This document shows positions 1-8,808 of a DNA stretch of 37,431 nucleotides, piece after piece. The position numbers and the translations under genes are program-made. The DNA comes from JAEYFP01 sp047602645 (lineage in GTDB: Bacteria > Bacillota > Clostridia > Lachnospirales > Lachnospiraceae): the NCBI GenBank assembly GCA_047602645.1, contig JASGGU010000033.1, positions 1 through 37,431 of the forward strand. Reading direction: 5' to 3'. How positions within the stretch are numbered: the stretch's first letter is position 1; every line of letters starts with the position of its first letter. The notes under the pieces were generated by a model. It made no database searches. It was not told where the DNA came from and was given only the letters and a program-made list of their open reading frames with translations.

Positions 1-3000
1 GCAATTCAGGAAATGACTCCTGCTGCATGCTTAACCGTTTCTCCATCTGAAGGATCAGCGAAGCCCCTCCTGCCGCACCGATATTTCCCGCAGCTCCTTT
101 CAGCGTATGCATCAGTTTGCCGGCTTCCGCAATATCCCCATCCAAAGCAGCCTGACGGATTGCGGCAATCAACTCTTTTTGCTGTCCGGCAAAACGAAGC
201 AGCAGTTCGGCATACAATTTCGTATTGCCTGCCGCGCGTAAAAGTCCCTGTTTGATATCCACGCCTTCAATCTGCGGAAAGGGATGATGCGAGATTCTCT
301 TTGGTCCCTCGTGATGGACATTCAGCCATTTTGATATGGTAGAGAAAAGAACATCCACATCAATAGGCTTGGCAATATGATCGTTCATTCCGGCCTCAAA
401 ACACTTTTGTTTTTCATCCGTCATTGTCCGCGCCGTCATTGCGATAACAGGAACCTCCGAATCCAGTGCTCGGATGCTCTTTGTTGCTTCAAAACCGTCC
501 ATTTCCGGCATTTGCAGATCCATCAGAATTAAATGGTACGACCGTGCAGGCGCAGCTTCAAAAAGCCGGACAGCCTGACGTCCGTCTTCTGCAATATCCA
601 CAAGCATTCCCTGACTCTCCAGCAGCTCTACCGCAATTTGCAGATTGATGTCGTTATCCTCTGCCAGCAGAACTTTGAAACCGGACAAATCATATTTCTT
701 TTCCTGAACTAAAATACGCTGATTTTTATTCTTCTGCTCGGGTGCAAACAGCTTGACCAGAAAATCATAAAGCATGGATTGACTGACAGGCTTCTCAAGA
801 ATACCATCAATGTATTGATCGGGAGGATTCTGCCGAATTGCTTCCTCGTTAGCGCCCGTCAGGAGCACAATGACCGGACTATTTTTTAAGCGGGAGGAAT
901 CCTTGAATGTCATAGCGGCTTCGATACCATCCATTCCTTCCATGTAATGGTTCATAAGTATTACACGGAACGGATCCTCCGTATCTGCCTGCTCTGCCAG
1001 AATAATCGCCTGTTCTCCCGAGGATACTGATTCAGCCCTGAATTTCAGTGCCCGAAGATATTCCACCAAGGTGTCTCTCACCATCTGATTGCTATCCACT
1101 ACTAAAATCTTTTTTCCAAGCAGGTTAGGCGGCACAATTTTCGAGGTTTCGCTCTTATCCGGCTCCATATCAAACCACACCGAGAAGATAAAGGTGCTGC
1201 CAATATTCTCCCGGCTGCTGACCTCCAAGGTGCCTCCCATCAATTCGGCCAGCCCTTTGCTGATAGCCAGTCCAAGCCCTGTCCCTCCAAACCGGCGGGT
1301 AGTGGAGCTGTCAGCCTGAGAGAATGCCTGAAACAAAGTCTCCTGCTGCTCTGGCGTAATGCCGATGCCGGTGTCGCTTACCAGAAACTGCAGCCTTACC
1401 CTGTTTTCAATTCTTCCCGTCAGCTTTACTTCTACGGATATCTCACCCCTTTCGGTGAATTTCACCGCGTTGCCGGCAAGATTTGTTATAATTTCCGTCA
1501 GGCGCATGGGATCACCTTTTATATATTCGGGGATCTCAGGTGAAATGCGGCATACAAATTCCAATCCTTTTTCCTGAGCCTGACGGCTGATAAACACAAC
1601 GGAGTCTTCAATGACACTTTCCAGATGGAAAGCTATATTTTCGATATTCATTTTCCCTGAGTCTATTTTGGAAAAATCTAAAATATCATTGATAATACCG
1701 ATAAGAGAGGTTGCGGAATGATGGATTTTCCCGATATAATCCTGCTGCTTTGGCGACAGCTCCGTTTTCAGTGTAAGATAGGACATGCCGATAATGGCGT
1801 TCATGGGTGTGCGGATTTCATGACTCATGTTGGCAAGGAACTGAGATTTGGCTTGTTCCGCCCGTTCCGCCTGATGCAGGGCAATCATCAGGTCCTCCTC
1901 CCTTCGTCGCAGGCCGTCTATATTACTCCGCAGCGCGGCTACCATAGTACGGAGTGCCTCCGCCAAAATGCCAAGCTCATTATTTGACCGGTGATGAATG
2001 GTAACATTTAGATCCCCATGCGTAATCTCTTCTGCTGCCTGCGCCATATCCGCCAGGGGCCTTGTGATAATCCGGCGTACCAAAAACAACAGGACGGCAA
2101 TTACCAGGGCCATCAGCGCCAACTCAATGATCACGGATGTGAACACGGATTTTTGCTGCATTGCATTAATTTCAGCAACAGGCACACCGGCAAAAAAAAC
2201 ACCGATTGCGTTGCCCTCCGGATCAAGGATCGGCTTATAGGCAGCGGCGTAAGGAGCATCCAGAATTTCCGTCTGACCATGATACACCATGCCCTCTTTG
2301 AGAACAGCTTCGGCAATTCTGGCATCCAGCTTTGTGCCCACCGCACGCCGCCCCTCCTTCATGATGGTGGTATTGACCCGCTCATCACCGATAAAAACAG
2401 TAAACTCATTGCCCGTGATATTTTTCATTTTGTCCACAAAGTCAGTATTTACCAGTGAATGGCCTGCCGAAACCACACCGATGACCTCGCCGCGTTCATC
2501 TTTCACCGGCGCGCCGGTGCGCATACTCAGGCGGGTTACCGTTCCGAACTCGATATAGCTTGAAACCTCTCCCGACAGAGCCTGTACAATATTCCTTTGA
2601 CCATTAATGGAATCTCCTGACCGATCACTGTTTGTGCGAACAATTACATTCCCCTGTGCATCGGTAAAGACAACGAAATCTATATTAGGCCCCATAAGAC
2701 GAATCATCTGTTCAGCAGTCTCCCGTAAGACTACCGTATTCCCGGATTCTATCGCTTGGATAATATCCCTGTTTTCCGCCAGCCTTTCTGCCGTCAATCT
2801 GGAGACAACCCGATAGTCGTCTACAATTACATCCATCGTTTCAAGTGCTTTCTGACTTCGTGTGATATCGATTTGGTCTATGACATTGCGATTGCTCTCG
2901 GACATGTAGATAACTGAAAAAATCCCGACAACAAGAATGCCGCAGACAGACAGAAATGTGAACGTAAACTTGATTTTTTTGAAAAAAGGAATCGCTGTCA

Positions 3001-3001
3001 T
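1..3001 (-). CDS. Hybrid sensor histidine kinase, C-terminus beyond window
   Basis: About 1000 residues are visible, with no stop before the window edge. The ATG is at 3001 behind GGAGG. The order is: membrane segment (about 12-32), extracytoplasmic Cache-type sensor, second membrane segment (about 275-300), HAMP, DHp with the phospho-acceptor His394 in an SHEIRTPMN motif, HATPase with DTGIGI and GGTGLGLAIS motifs, two receiver domains, and the start of an HPt domain with His965 in HTLKGAAGN. Receiver 2 has its acceptor Asp828 (ILMDLQMPEMDG). Receiver 1 has Asn684 at the equivalent place (ILMNHYMEGMDG), so it probably cannot be phosphorylated. The architecture is that of a BarA-like phosphorelay kinase. 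The signal and the output regulator are not in the window. It is divergent from the feoA-like gene. Confidence 0.93.
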   Translation of the reverse strand, partial: MTAIPFFKKIKFTFTFLSVCGILVVGIFSVIYMSESNRNVIDQIDITRSQKALETMDVIVDDYRVVSRLTAERLAENRDIIQAIESGNTVVLRETAEQMIRLMGPNIDFVVFTDAQGNVIVRTNSDRSGDSINGQRNIVQALSGEVSSYIEFGTVTRLSMRTGAPVKDERGEVIGVVSAGHSLVNTDFVDKMKNITGNEFTVFIGDERVNTTIMKEGRRAVGTKLDARIAEAVLKEGMVYHGQTEILDAPYAAAYKPILDPEGNAIGVFFAGVPVAEINAMQQKSVFTSVIIELALMALVIAVLLFLVRRIITRPLADMAQAAEEITHGDLNVTIHHRSNNELGILAEALRTMVAALRSNIDGLRRREEDLMIALHQAERAEQAKSQFLANMSHEIRTPMNAIIGMSYLTLKTELSPKQQDYIGKIHHSATSLIGIINDILDFSKIDSGKMNIENIAFHLESVIEDSVVFISRQAQEKGLEFVCRISPEIPEYIKGDPMRLTEIITNLAGNAVKFTERGEISVEVKLTGRIENRVRLQFLVSDTGIGITPEQQETLFQAFSQADSSTTRRFGGTGLGLAISKGLAELMGGTLEVSSRENIGSTFIFSVWFDMEPDKSETSKIVPPNLLGKKILVVDSNQMVRDTLVEYLRALKFRAESVSSGEQAIILAEQADTEDPFRVILMNHYMEGMDGIEAAMTFKDSSRLKNSPVIVLLTGANEEAIRQNPPDQYIDGILEKPVSQSMLYDFLVKLFAPEQKNKNQRILVQEKKYDLSGFKVLLAEDNDINLQIAVELLESQGMLVDIAEDGRQAVRLFEAAPARSYHLILMDLQMPEMDGFEATKSIRALDSEVPVIAMTARTMTDEKQKCFEAGMNDHIAKPIDVDVLFSTISKWLNVHHEGPKRISHHPFPQIEGVDIKQGLLRAAGNTKLYAELLLRFAGQQKELIAAIRQAALDGDIAEAGKLMHTLKGAAGNIGAAGGASLILQMEKRLSMQQESFPEL

Positions 3002-3285
3002 AAGAACCCCTCCAATCTTTTATTCCTTCCAAATTTTATTGCTAGTACAGATGCTTTTTCTATTTTGTCTCCTCATAAAAACTGAGCAGTCTTGTTGGAA
3101 GATCGGGTCATCTCAATATTTTTTCAATACTGAGTCGGTATTCATCAGGGCAGAACTCTCATTTATGTAAAAATATCATATTTCACGCAGCTATTTTCAA
3201 TACATAATATAATTCTACATAAATTCCTATCATTCTTCAAGAATTACTTATGAAATTTTTGGGAAAATTCCTTCCGCCAAAATTA
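3002..3285. other. Intergenic region between divergent kinase and feoA-like genes
   Basis: No convincing gene is present. The minus-strand side is the kinase leader. It contains a 9-bp inverted repeat at 3112-3120/3126-3134 with a 5-nt loop (one G-U pair in the RNA) and no T-run, so it is not an obvious terminator. I saw no riboswitch consensus, including GEMM-type c-di-GMP aptamers. The plus-strand end runs into the feoA promoter. Confidence 0.5.
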
Positions 3286-3314
3286 TTGACTGCAAATTAA
3301 GGATATGATATATT
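3286..3314 (+). promoter_or_regulatory. SigA-type promoter of feoA-like operon
   Basis: TTGACT (3286-3291), a 17-bp spacer and TATATT (3309-3314). The predicted start point is about 3321, exactly where the adjacent palindromic operator begins, so a bound repressor would block initiation. Confidence 0.8.
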
Positions 3315-3320
3315 AATCGT

Positions 3321-3340
3321 TGGTTAGTTTTGGCTAACCA
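3321..3340. promoter_or_regulatory. Putative iron-responsive operator (DtxR-like half-sites)
   Basis: TGGTTAG-TTTTGG-CTAACCA is an inverted repeat with 7-bp arms, 6 bp after the end of the -10 box. The core reads GTTAG-N5-GCTAAC, the same core found before the siderophore ABC operon at 15536-15551. The GGTTAG/CTAACC half-sites resemble those of DtxR/IdeR iron repressors, but here they are 5 bp further apart than in the classical DtxR box. The regulator is not encoded in the window, so its identity is inferred. Confidence 0.7.
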
Positions 3341-3359
3341 GAAAAGGACAAATTAGATT

Positions 3360-3572
3360 ATGCCACTGTCATTAGCTGAGATAGGAGTTCCATATACGAT
3401 TGTTCGCGTTGCAGGCCAGGAAAAAGAGCGGCGCCATCTGGAAGACTTAGGCTTCATTGCGGGTACGGTTTTGGTTGTAATTTCTAAGTTTAATCACTAT
3501 ATTCTTTTAAACATAAGGGGATCACGGATTGGTATCGGGGAAGAACTCGGAAGAAGAATTATTTTGAAATAA
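3360..3572 (+). CDS. FeoA-domain protein (orphan)
   Basis: A 70-residue protein, about the size of stand-alone FeoA (SH3-like beta barrel). It has the typical FeoA sequence pattern: an N-terminal L-x-E-I-G segment, the central LEDLGFIAGT turn and a C-terminal GSRIGIGEELGRRI strand. FeoA normally assists the FeoB ferrous iron transporter, but no feoB follows. The next gene, 31 bp downstream, is a c-di-GMP enzyme. An AAAGGA ribosome site lies about 12 nt before the ATG. A promoter and a putative iron operator sit immediately upstream. Other FeoA-fold domains act as the SH3-like arm of DtxR regulators, so a regulatory role is also possible. Confidence 0.85.
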   Translation: MPLSLAEIGVPYTIVRVAGQEKERRHLEDLGFIAGTVLVVISKFNHYILLNIRGSRIGIGEELGRRIILK

Positions 3573-3603
3573 AAATGAATCGGAAAGAAGGTTGATCATT
3601 GAT

Positions 3604-5616
3604 ATGAGAAACAAGGCTATTGTTTTGTTATCATATGCCACCATCGCCATGATCGCAATGATATGTATCATTCAAATGGTGCTGTTGGCGCAGGATGTAC
3701 AGCCGGCAAATATACCGGAATCAATTCAACGCTATTTTTGGCGCAGCCAGCTGATCACCCTCCTGCTCGGATTATCAGCGCTCGCCATTATTTTTTTTAC
3801 GGAAAATATTCACAGTTCCCTAAAGCGAAATGCTTATACAGACATTACGGGGATTATGAATAAGCATGCCTGTATGGAGCAGATGAGTATTCTGGATTGC
3901 CGCGACAGTACGGTGGGGATCGGCCTTGCCATGTTTGATTTAAACAATTTGAAAAAGGTCAATGATTTTTACGGACACGAGGCGGGAGACTTATTGATTC
4001 AGCAATTTGTCATTTTACTTCGTCAATGTGCGGAAAAGAAATTTTTTCTTGGCCGCTTTGGCGGAGATGAATTTATTGTAATCATACAAAATTGTGATGA
4101 AAGCATAATGCTGAATTTTCTGGAGCACGTCAGCAAATCAGTTGAGAAAAATAATACGGCAAATACAATCGGAATCAGTTATGCATGCGGCTTCGCAATT
4201 AGTACGCGGCAGCAGTATTATCTGGTTGATGAGCTTCTTAAAGAAGCAGATAAAAAAATGTATCAGAATAAAAAAATAATTAAATCCGGTGAGCTGACCG
4301 AACCGCAGCAAATAAGTAAAGTGCTGGATAGCGACAGAGTAAACTCGTCAGAAAAAGACGGCTTGACAGGGATGTTCAGTCATGATACTTTTGTTTCCAC
4401 TGTAACGAAGGTCCTTCAAATTTACAATGATCGTTCACGCTTGGCACTGGTATGCTCCGATATCCATAATTTCAGATTCTTTAATGAATTGTACGGACAT
4501 AAAGAAGGGGATCATATTCTTCGTCAATTTTCAATAGAATTGAACCGACAGCCTTTCTGTCTGTGTTCCTACAGATTATATTCCGATAATTTTGCTTTTT
4601 TGGCGGATGTATCACAGTTTTCGGAGGAACAGGCAGTGGAAATGATCCAAGCGTGGAACATACGATTTGCCGCCAGCATCGACAATGCCTATCCGGGCAG
4701 TCGGTTTATCTTAAAAAGCGGAATATACTTTCTATCCAATTTCCACGAGTCGGTGGAGACCATGCTGAATAATGCCGAGTGTGCGCGCAAATCTTCCAAG
4801 CCTAATTTTCAAAATATCGTGGTTTATTCCGATGAACTGAGCCGGGAGGTAAAACTGCGTTTTGACACTGTCAATTCATTTCAGAGAGCGCTGGATTGTC
4901 ATGAATTCCACGTTTATGTACAGCCAAAAGTATCCCGCCGGAACAAAAAAATATGCAGTGCCGAAGCACTTGTTCGCTGGCAGAAAAGTGACGGGATATT
5001 TCTTCCCCCGGATACCTTCGTACCGATTTTGGAGCAGTCGGGGGACATTATTAATATGGATTTTTATGTATATGAGAAAGTATTTGAATACCTTTATCAA
5101 CAGCAATTGAACGAAAAAACAGTAACTCCCCTTTCTGTCAATGTGTCCCGTGTGCATCTTACCATGACGGAAAGCTTTATGGAAAGGATCAGCCGGCTTC
5201 ATTCCCGTTACCCTGTTCCGCCTTCCCTGATTACCTTTGAATTGACTGAAAGCGCTTACATACAGGAAATTTATTCAGCCGAGCAATTTGTCAACCGGCT
5301 GCATGCATTGGGATACCGCGTTTCTATGGACGACTTTGGCAGCGGATATTCTTCTTTGAAAGGACTATACCCCATGCATTTTGATGAGGTCAAATTTGAC
5401 CAGGCCTTTATCAGAAATGAGATTACAGAAGAAGCCGGCAACTGGTTGATCCGGCTCATTAATCTTGTCAAAAGTCTGAATACTACTATCGTATGCGAGG
5501 GTGTGGAGACGGACGAAAATATCACTCTTCTGGAACAGTCAAAATGTGACTTGTTTCAGGGATACTATTTCTATAAGCCCTTTCCGCTGGGAGATTTGGC
5601 AGCTTTAGTGGACTAA
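3604..5616 (+). CDS. Membrane GGDEF-GGDEF-EAL protein, probable c-di-GMP phosphodiesterase
   Basis: A 670-residue protein. The ATG at 3604 is preferred over the in-frame TTG at 3592, which abuts the AGAAGG ribosome site. Two N-terminal membrane segments (about 5-30 and 50-68) flank a short outer loop. GGDEF domain 1 keeps its RFGGDEF signature (about 153-157) but shows no RxxD inhibitory site. A second GGDEF-like domain is degenerate, with YSDNF at the signature (about 326-330). The EAL domain keeps the catalytic set: SAEALVRW (about 454-456), SVNVSR, TFELTES, MDDFGSGYSSL (about 576), VKFDQAF, EGVE and FQGYYF. Hydrolysis of c-di-GMP is therefore likely, and domain 1 may still synthesise it or bind GTP. 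It sits 31 bp after the feoA-like gene and is probably co-transcribed with it. Confidence 0.92.
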   Translation: MRNKAIVLLSYATIAMIAMICIIQMVLLAQDVQPANIPESIQRYFWRSQLITLLLGLSALAIIFFTENIHSSLKRNAYTDITGIMNKHACMEQMSILDCRDSTVGIGLAMFDLNNLKKVNDFYGHEAGDLLIQQFVILLRQCAEKKFFLGRFGGDEFIVIIQNCDESIMLNFLEHVSKSVEKNNTANTIGISYACGFAISTRQQYYLVDELLKEADKKMYQNKKIIKSGELTEPQQISKVLDSDRVNSSEKDGLTGMFSHDTFVSTVTKVLQIYNDRSRLALVCSDIHNFRFFNELYGHKEGDHILRQFSIELNRQPFCLCSYRLYSDNFAFLADVSQFSEEQAVEMIQAWNIRFAASIDNAYPGSRFILKSGIYFLSNFHESVETMLNNAECARKSSKPNFQNIVVYSDELSREVKLRFDTVNSFQRALDCHEFHVYVQPKVSRRNKKICSAEALVRWQKSDGIFLPPDTFVPILEQSGDIINMDFYVYEKVFEYLYQQQLNEKTVTPLSVNVSRVHLTMTESFMERISRLHSRYPVPPSLITFELTESAYIQEIYSAEQFVNRLHALGYRVSMDDFGSGYSSLKGLYPMHFDEVKFDQAFIRNEITEEAGNWLIRLINLVKSLNTTIVCEGVETDENITLLEQSKCDLFQGYYFYKPFPLGDLAALVD

Positions 5617-5665
5617 GGTTTTGTAAAATACAGCGAATACTCTTTTTCTATCAGAAAATACCTGC

Positions 5666-6277
5666 TTATTTGACAGATATATATTCATTACCTTCTATAT
5701 AAAATCGCCAAGGATAGTCCTTTGCTTCCTCGGCATAGTCAATACCTACCCGTTTCGTTGTTACTATTCTTAGGTTATTGCTTTCGCCTTCCTCAATATA
5801 TACTTCATTGCCGCACAAATCCATGCCGTTGAAGCTCCTGTCTAATGATAATGCACAGCATAGTTTTCCGGGTCCGTTAGTGAGACCTCTGCGCTGACCT
5901 TTTGTCAGCTGCTCATAAGGCTTCCCAAATCTCCTCTGTGCCATCCCTTCAGTTCCTTCCAGAGGCTCAGCCGCTCTTATTAAAACCGCCTGAGGTGTCT
6001 CTTTTTCATTCGTTACTACATTGAAACAGAAATACATGCCATAGATCATAAATAGATAAGAAAATCCGGGGTTTCCATACATAACCTCCACTCTGGATGT
6101 CCTTTTGCCGCCATAGGAATGTGCAGCCTTATCTTCCAATCCCATATACGCCTCTGTTTCGATAATCTTAGCGGAAGTCCTTTGCCCGCCTATCTCGTGT
6201 ACAAGTATCTTTCCCAAAAGCTCTTTGGCAACCAAAATTGAGTCCCGGTTATAGAATTCCCTCTCCAATTTTTTCAC
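5666..6277 (-). CDS. 3-methyladenine (alkyl-purine) DNA glycosylase, AAG/MPG family
   Basis: A 203-residue protein, normal length for the bacterial AAG family, which removes alkylated purines in base excision repair. Visible family motifs are the N-terminal FYNRDSILVAKELLGK, the catalytic-loop ETEAYMGLEDKAAHS with its conserved Glu, MYGNPGFSYLFMIYGMYFCFNVVT, and NGPGKLC near residue 135. The start is GTG at 6277 with an AGAGGA ribosome site 6 nt upstream. It converges with the GGDEF-EAL gene across a 49-bp gap that holds no clear terminator. Confidence 0.93.
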   Translation of the reverse strand: MKKLEREFYNRDSILVAKELLGKILVHEIGGQRTSAKIIETEAYMGLEDKAAHSYGGKRTSRVEVMYGNPGFSYLFMIYGMYFCFNVVTNEKETPQAVLIRAAEPLEGTEGMAQRRFGKPYEQLTKGQRRGLTNGPGKLCCALSLDRSFNGMDLCGNEVYIEEGESNNLRIVTTKRVGIDYAEEAKDYPWRFYIEGNEYISVK

Positions 6278-6327
6278 TATGATCCTCTTTCCTGAATTTT
6301 ATTCGTCGTTTGTCTTCAATCCCTTTA

Positions 6328-6495
6328 TCATAAAATATCACTCCCTTTCGCTTTTCTCTCTACTCTCCACCGCACGATGTCAGCAATAAGTTCATAATCA
6401 ATCGGCTTGCCAAGCGGCAGCTGAATCGCGCCCTTGGAAGTCTTATATCCTGCGAGCCGCTCCATGCCTTGAGCAACTAATATACCCGTCGAGAC
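6328..6495 (-). pseudogene. C-terminal remnant of a DUF1801 (YdhG-like) protein
   Basis: An open frame without its own start encodes about 55 residues that end at a TGA. It includes GYKTSKGAIQLPLGKPIDYE followed by an LIADIVRWRV segment. This matches the C-terminal end of DUF1801 proteins (frataxin-like fold, sometimes called iron chaperones). The N-terminal two thirds are missing, and the frame abuts the stop codon of the helicase gene, so a deletion has probably removed the rest. Confidence 0.7.
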
Positions 6496-7782
6496 CTAGC
6501 GCTTTCTGTCCTTCATTGAAAATTTATTAATATTTCTTTTTTTCATTGTTCCATCTGCTGTCATCCGATGCTTTTTCTTTGTTGATGAAGCGTCATTTAT
6601 GGAGGCCGTATGCAATGGCGCTCTCTTTATCGCCGGAACGTTATTCATTAACGGATAGGGATGATCTTTTATTTCTATTAATTTCTTTCCAATCAGTTTC
6701 TCAATATTGTTAAGCTGCCCCTTTTCATCAAAATCACAGAAGGATATTGCTGTTCCTCCAAGTCCTGCCCTGCCTGTCCGGCCAATACGATGTACATACG
6801 TCTCCGGAATATCCGGCAGATCATAATTAATAACATGCGTCAATTCATCTATGTCTATTCCCCTTGCGGCAATATCTGTCGCAAGCAGTACCCGCAATGT
6901 TTTATTTTTAAAACTGTTTAACGCTCTCTGACGTGCTCCCTGCGATTTATCACCATGAATTGCCTGCGCAACTACGTTATTCCTTGATAACTGCTTAATC
7001 AGCCGATCCGCTCCGTGCTTTGTACGAGTAAAAACCAGTGCAGAAACTATGCTTTTATCTTTTAAAATGTGCAGAAGCAAATCCTTCTTATTACTTTTAT
7101 CAACAAAGTATAAATATTGCTCGATGGTATCCACCGTTGATGATACCGGCGTGATTTCTATTTTCTCAGGAGTCTTTAGAATCGTACCGGCCAGCTTGGC
7201 AATGTCCGGCGGCATCGTAGCCGAAAAAAGTAATGTTTGCTTTTTTAAGGGTGTTTTGGCAATGATCTTTCTGACATCATGAATAAATCCCATATCCAGC
7301 ATACGGTCAGCTTCGTCTAATATAAATATTTTAATACGCTCTATATTTACGATTTTTTGATTAATTAAGTCCAGCAGCCTTCCCGGCGTTGCCACAAGGA
7401 TATCTACCCTTTGCTTTAAATTTTCTTCCTGCGTCTTTTGAGATACTCCCCCAAAGACGACACAGCATCGTAAATCCGTAAATTTCCCATAAGTATTAAA
7501 ACTTTCATAAATTTGCAGAGCAAGCTCTCTGGTCGGGGTTACAATTAAAGCTCTTATATTTTGTTTTGTCCGATCGGATACTTTTTCTTCGCTGAGCAGC
7601 TGAAGCGTCGGTATCGCAAATGCAGCTGTTTTCCCAGTACCGGTCTGGGCACAGCCGAGTAAATCGCGGCCGCTTAATATAACCGGGATTGCCTTTTCCT
7701 GGATCGGTGTAGGAACTTCATAACTTTCCTTTTCCAATGCCTTTCTAATATCAGGCATAATATTTAAATCTTTAAATTGCAT
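6496..7782 (-). CDS. DEAD-box ATP-dependent RNA helicase
   Basis: A 428-residue protein. The ATG at 7782 is chosen because AGAGGAGAG lies just before it; the longer frame would start inside that ribosome site. Helicase core motifs in order: Q motif (PTPIQEKAIP), motif I AQTGTGKT, Ia PTRELALQ, Ib ATPGRLLDL, II DEAD, III SAT, IV ALVFTRTK, V ATDIAARGID and VI HRIGRTGRAG. A short basic C-terminal tail rich in Lys and Arg follows, typical of RhlE/CshA-like helicases that remodel RNA in cold adaptation, decay or ribosome assembly. No C-terminal RNA-recognition domain is present. Confidence 0.95.
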   Translation of the reverse strand: MQFKDLNIMPDIRKALEKESYEVPTPIQEKAIPVILSGRDLLGCAQTGTGKTAAFAIPTLQLLSEEKVSDRTKQNIRALIVTPTRELALQIYESFNTYGKFTDLRCCVVFGGVSQKTQEENLKQRVDILVATPGRLLDLINQKIVNIERIKIFILDEADRMLDMGFIHDVRKIIAKTPLKKQTLLFSATMPPDIAKLAGTILKTPEKIEITPVSSTVDTIEQYLYFVDKSNKKDLLLHILKDKSIVSALVFTRTKHGADRLIKQLSRNNVVAQAIHGDKSQGARQRALNSFKNKTLRVLLATDIAARGIDIDELTHVINYDLPDIPETYVHRIGRTGRAGLGGTAISFCDFDEKGQLNNIEKLIGKKLIEIKDHPYPLMNNVPAIKRAPLHTASINDASSTKKKHRMTADGTMKKRNINKFSMKDRKR

Positions 7783-7818
7783 AAACTCTCCTCTTCCATT
7801 CACGCAGTCCGGCGACTT

Positions 7819-8151
7819 TCAAGAGACTATACGGCCGCTATAATAAAATTTTTTTAGAACAATTGTTATAATAAACGCAATCAACACACTGGTCAAGGTA
7901 CCCACCAAATATTTCACCGCGAAGCTTTTATCTTCAAGCTGCTTATAGCGGGCAATACCTTTTGCAGTCAGCACAAAGCCAATTGCTCCAAATTGATTAC
8001 ATAAGATTAAAACGGAAACAATGATTCGTTCCAGCTTTCCGATTATACGTCCCGCCTGAGGATCATTCTCCTCCCGATCACTATGATCTCCGTCATTGAT
8101 ATAGGCAAATAGTTTCTTTATAAAAACCGCCGCCGGATCCCATATTATCAC
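7819..8151 (-). pseudogene. Truncated DUF3307-type membrane protein (C-terminal part)
   Basis: 110 residues are open. The stretch from GKLERIIVSVLILCNQFGAI through FVLTAKGIARYKQLEDK to the last membrane segment matches the C-terminal end of DUF3307 membrane proteins, which are normally about twice this length. Two membrane segments remain (about 42-62 and 80-100). No good ribosome site precedes the first ATG, and the gene abuts a SatD-like remnant. SatD and DUF3307 genes commonly form a pair, so one or more deletions seem to have removed the middle of a two-gene operon. A short functional protein cannot be excluded. Confidence 0.65.
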
Positions 8152-8154
8152 AAC

Positions 8155-8331
8155 TATCTATGAATAAACAACCAAATTGTTAAAATACGGCCATTGCTGC
8201 ATCTATTGGAAGTGGCTCTAAATTCATAGATTCAAGCCTATCAAAATGTAGTTCTGTATAGAATTTCTATCTTCTACCGAATAGGATGGGGATCTTTTCA
8301 GATCTATTATTAATGCAGTATAACTTTTCAT
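8155..8331 (-). pseudogene. SatD-family gene remnant
   Basis: From ATG 8331, behind a GGGGGTG ribosome site, the frame reads MKSYTALIIDLKRSPSY and then DRNSIQNYI, the N-terminus of clostridial SatD-family proteins. It soon reaches a stop. A shifted frame continues with DRLESMNLEPLPIDAAMAVF, which also looks SatD-like. Most of the roughly 200-residue protein is missing. The remnant lies directly upstream of the truncated DUF3307 gene, the usual SatD partner. Confidence 0.6.
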
Positions 8332-8369
8332 GAAACACCCCCTAATTATTATTATAATATAACAAAGAA

Positions 8370-8395
8370 AAATGCAACCGATATCGGTTGCATTT
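8370..8395 (-). terminator. Intrinsic terminator after the NifX-like gene
   Basis: A perfect 26-bp palindrome (AAATGCAACCGAT and its complement) lies 8 bp beyond the NifX-like stop codon. On the minus strand it is followed by a T-rich run, as expected for a terminator of the DUF134/NifX operon. Confidence 0.8.
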
Positions 8396-8403
8396 GCTGT
8401 TTC

Positions 8404-8790
8404 TCAGTGATGCTCACAGCCATTCTCATGTCCCTCACAAGTATGAGCATCCTCATGATGATCACATTTAACATCGGGATTGTAATTCAGCTGTTTCAAA
8501 AGATAATCCTCCACAGCCTTATCTGCCGCCCCCATTACGCCGCCAAAAAACTGGATTCCATTTTCAGACAATAAATTTTGAGCGCCGCTTCCGATGCCCC
8601 CGCAGATCAGCACGGAAACCTTTCGGTTTTTCAGAATATCAACGAGTTCACCATGTCCGTGACCATCTGCTGAAAGAATTTCTTCAGCGATCATTCTGCC
8701 GTCACTCACCTCATAAATTTTGAAGGTTTCTGTTTTCCCGAAATGTTGAAACACCTGTTTGTTCTCATAAGGCACTGCAATAACCATCAT
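8404..8790 (-). CDS. NifX/NifB-type dinitrogenase iron-molybdenum cofactor family protein
   Basis: 128 residues. The N-terminal domain (about 1-100) has the RNase-H-like fold sequence of the Nitro_FeMo-Co family (NifX, NafY, NifB C-terminus): VIAVPYENKQVFQHFGKTET at the N-terminus and a VSVLICGGIGSGAQNLL strand-helix. The tail is rich in His and Cys (KCDHHEDAHTCEGHENGCEH), suggesting metal binding. Such proteins outside nitrogen fixation are thought to bind or carry Fe-S or Mo-Fe clusters; the role here is unknown. It is 18 bp downstream of the DUF134 gene and shares its promoter. AGGAGG precedes the start. Confidence 0.9.
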   Translation of the reverse strand: MMVIAVPYENKQVFQHFGKTETFKIYEVSDGRMIAEEILSADGHGHGELVDILKNRKVSVLICGGIGSGAQNLLSENGIQFFGGVMGAADKAVEDYLLKQLNYNPDVKCDHHEDAHTCEGHENGCEHH

Positions 8791-8808
8791 TATAATCCTC
8801 CTGTTTAT

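Noticed and set aside
13..2816. Several plus-strand open frames of 60-146 codons
   Set aside because: They are opposite to the hybrid kinase, whose frame is continuous with conserved motifs; no plausible ribosome sites or families.
3002..3285. c-di-GMP riboswitch considered near the GGDEF-EAL operon
   Set aside because: The conserved GEMM aptamer segments are not present on either strand.
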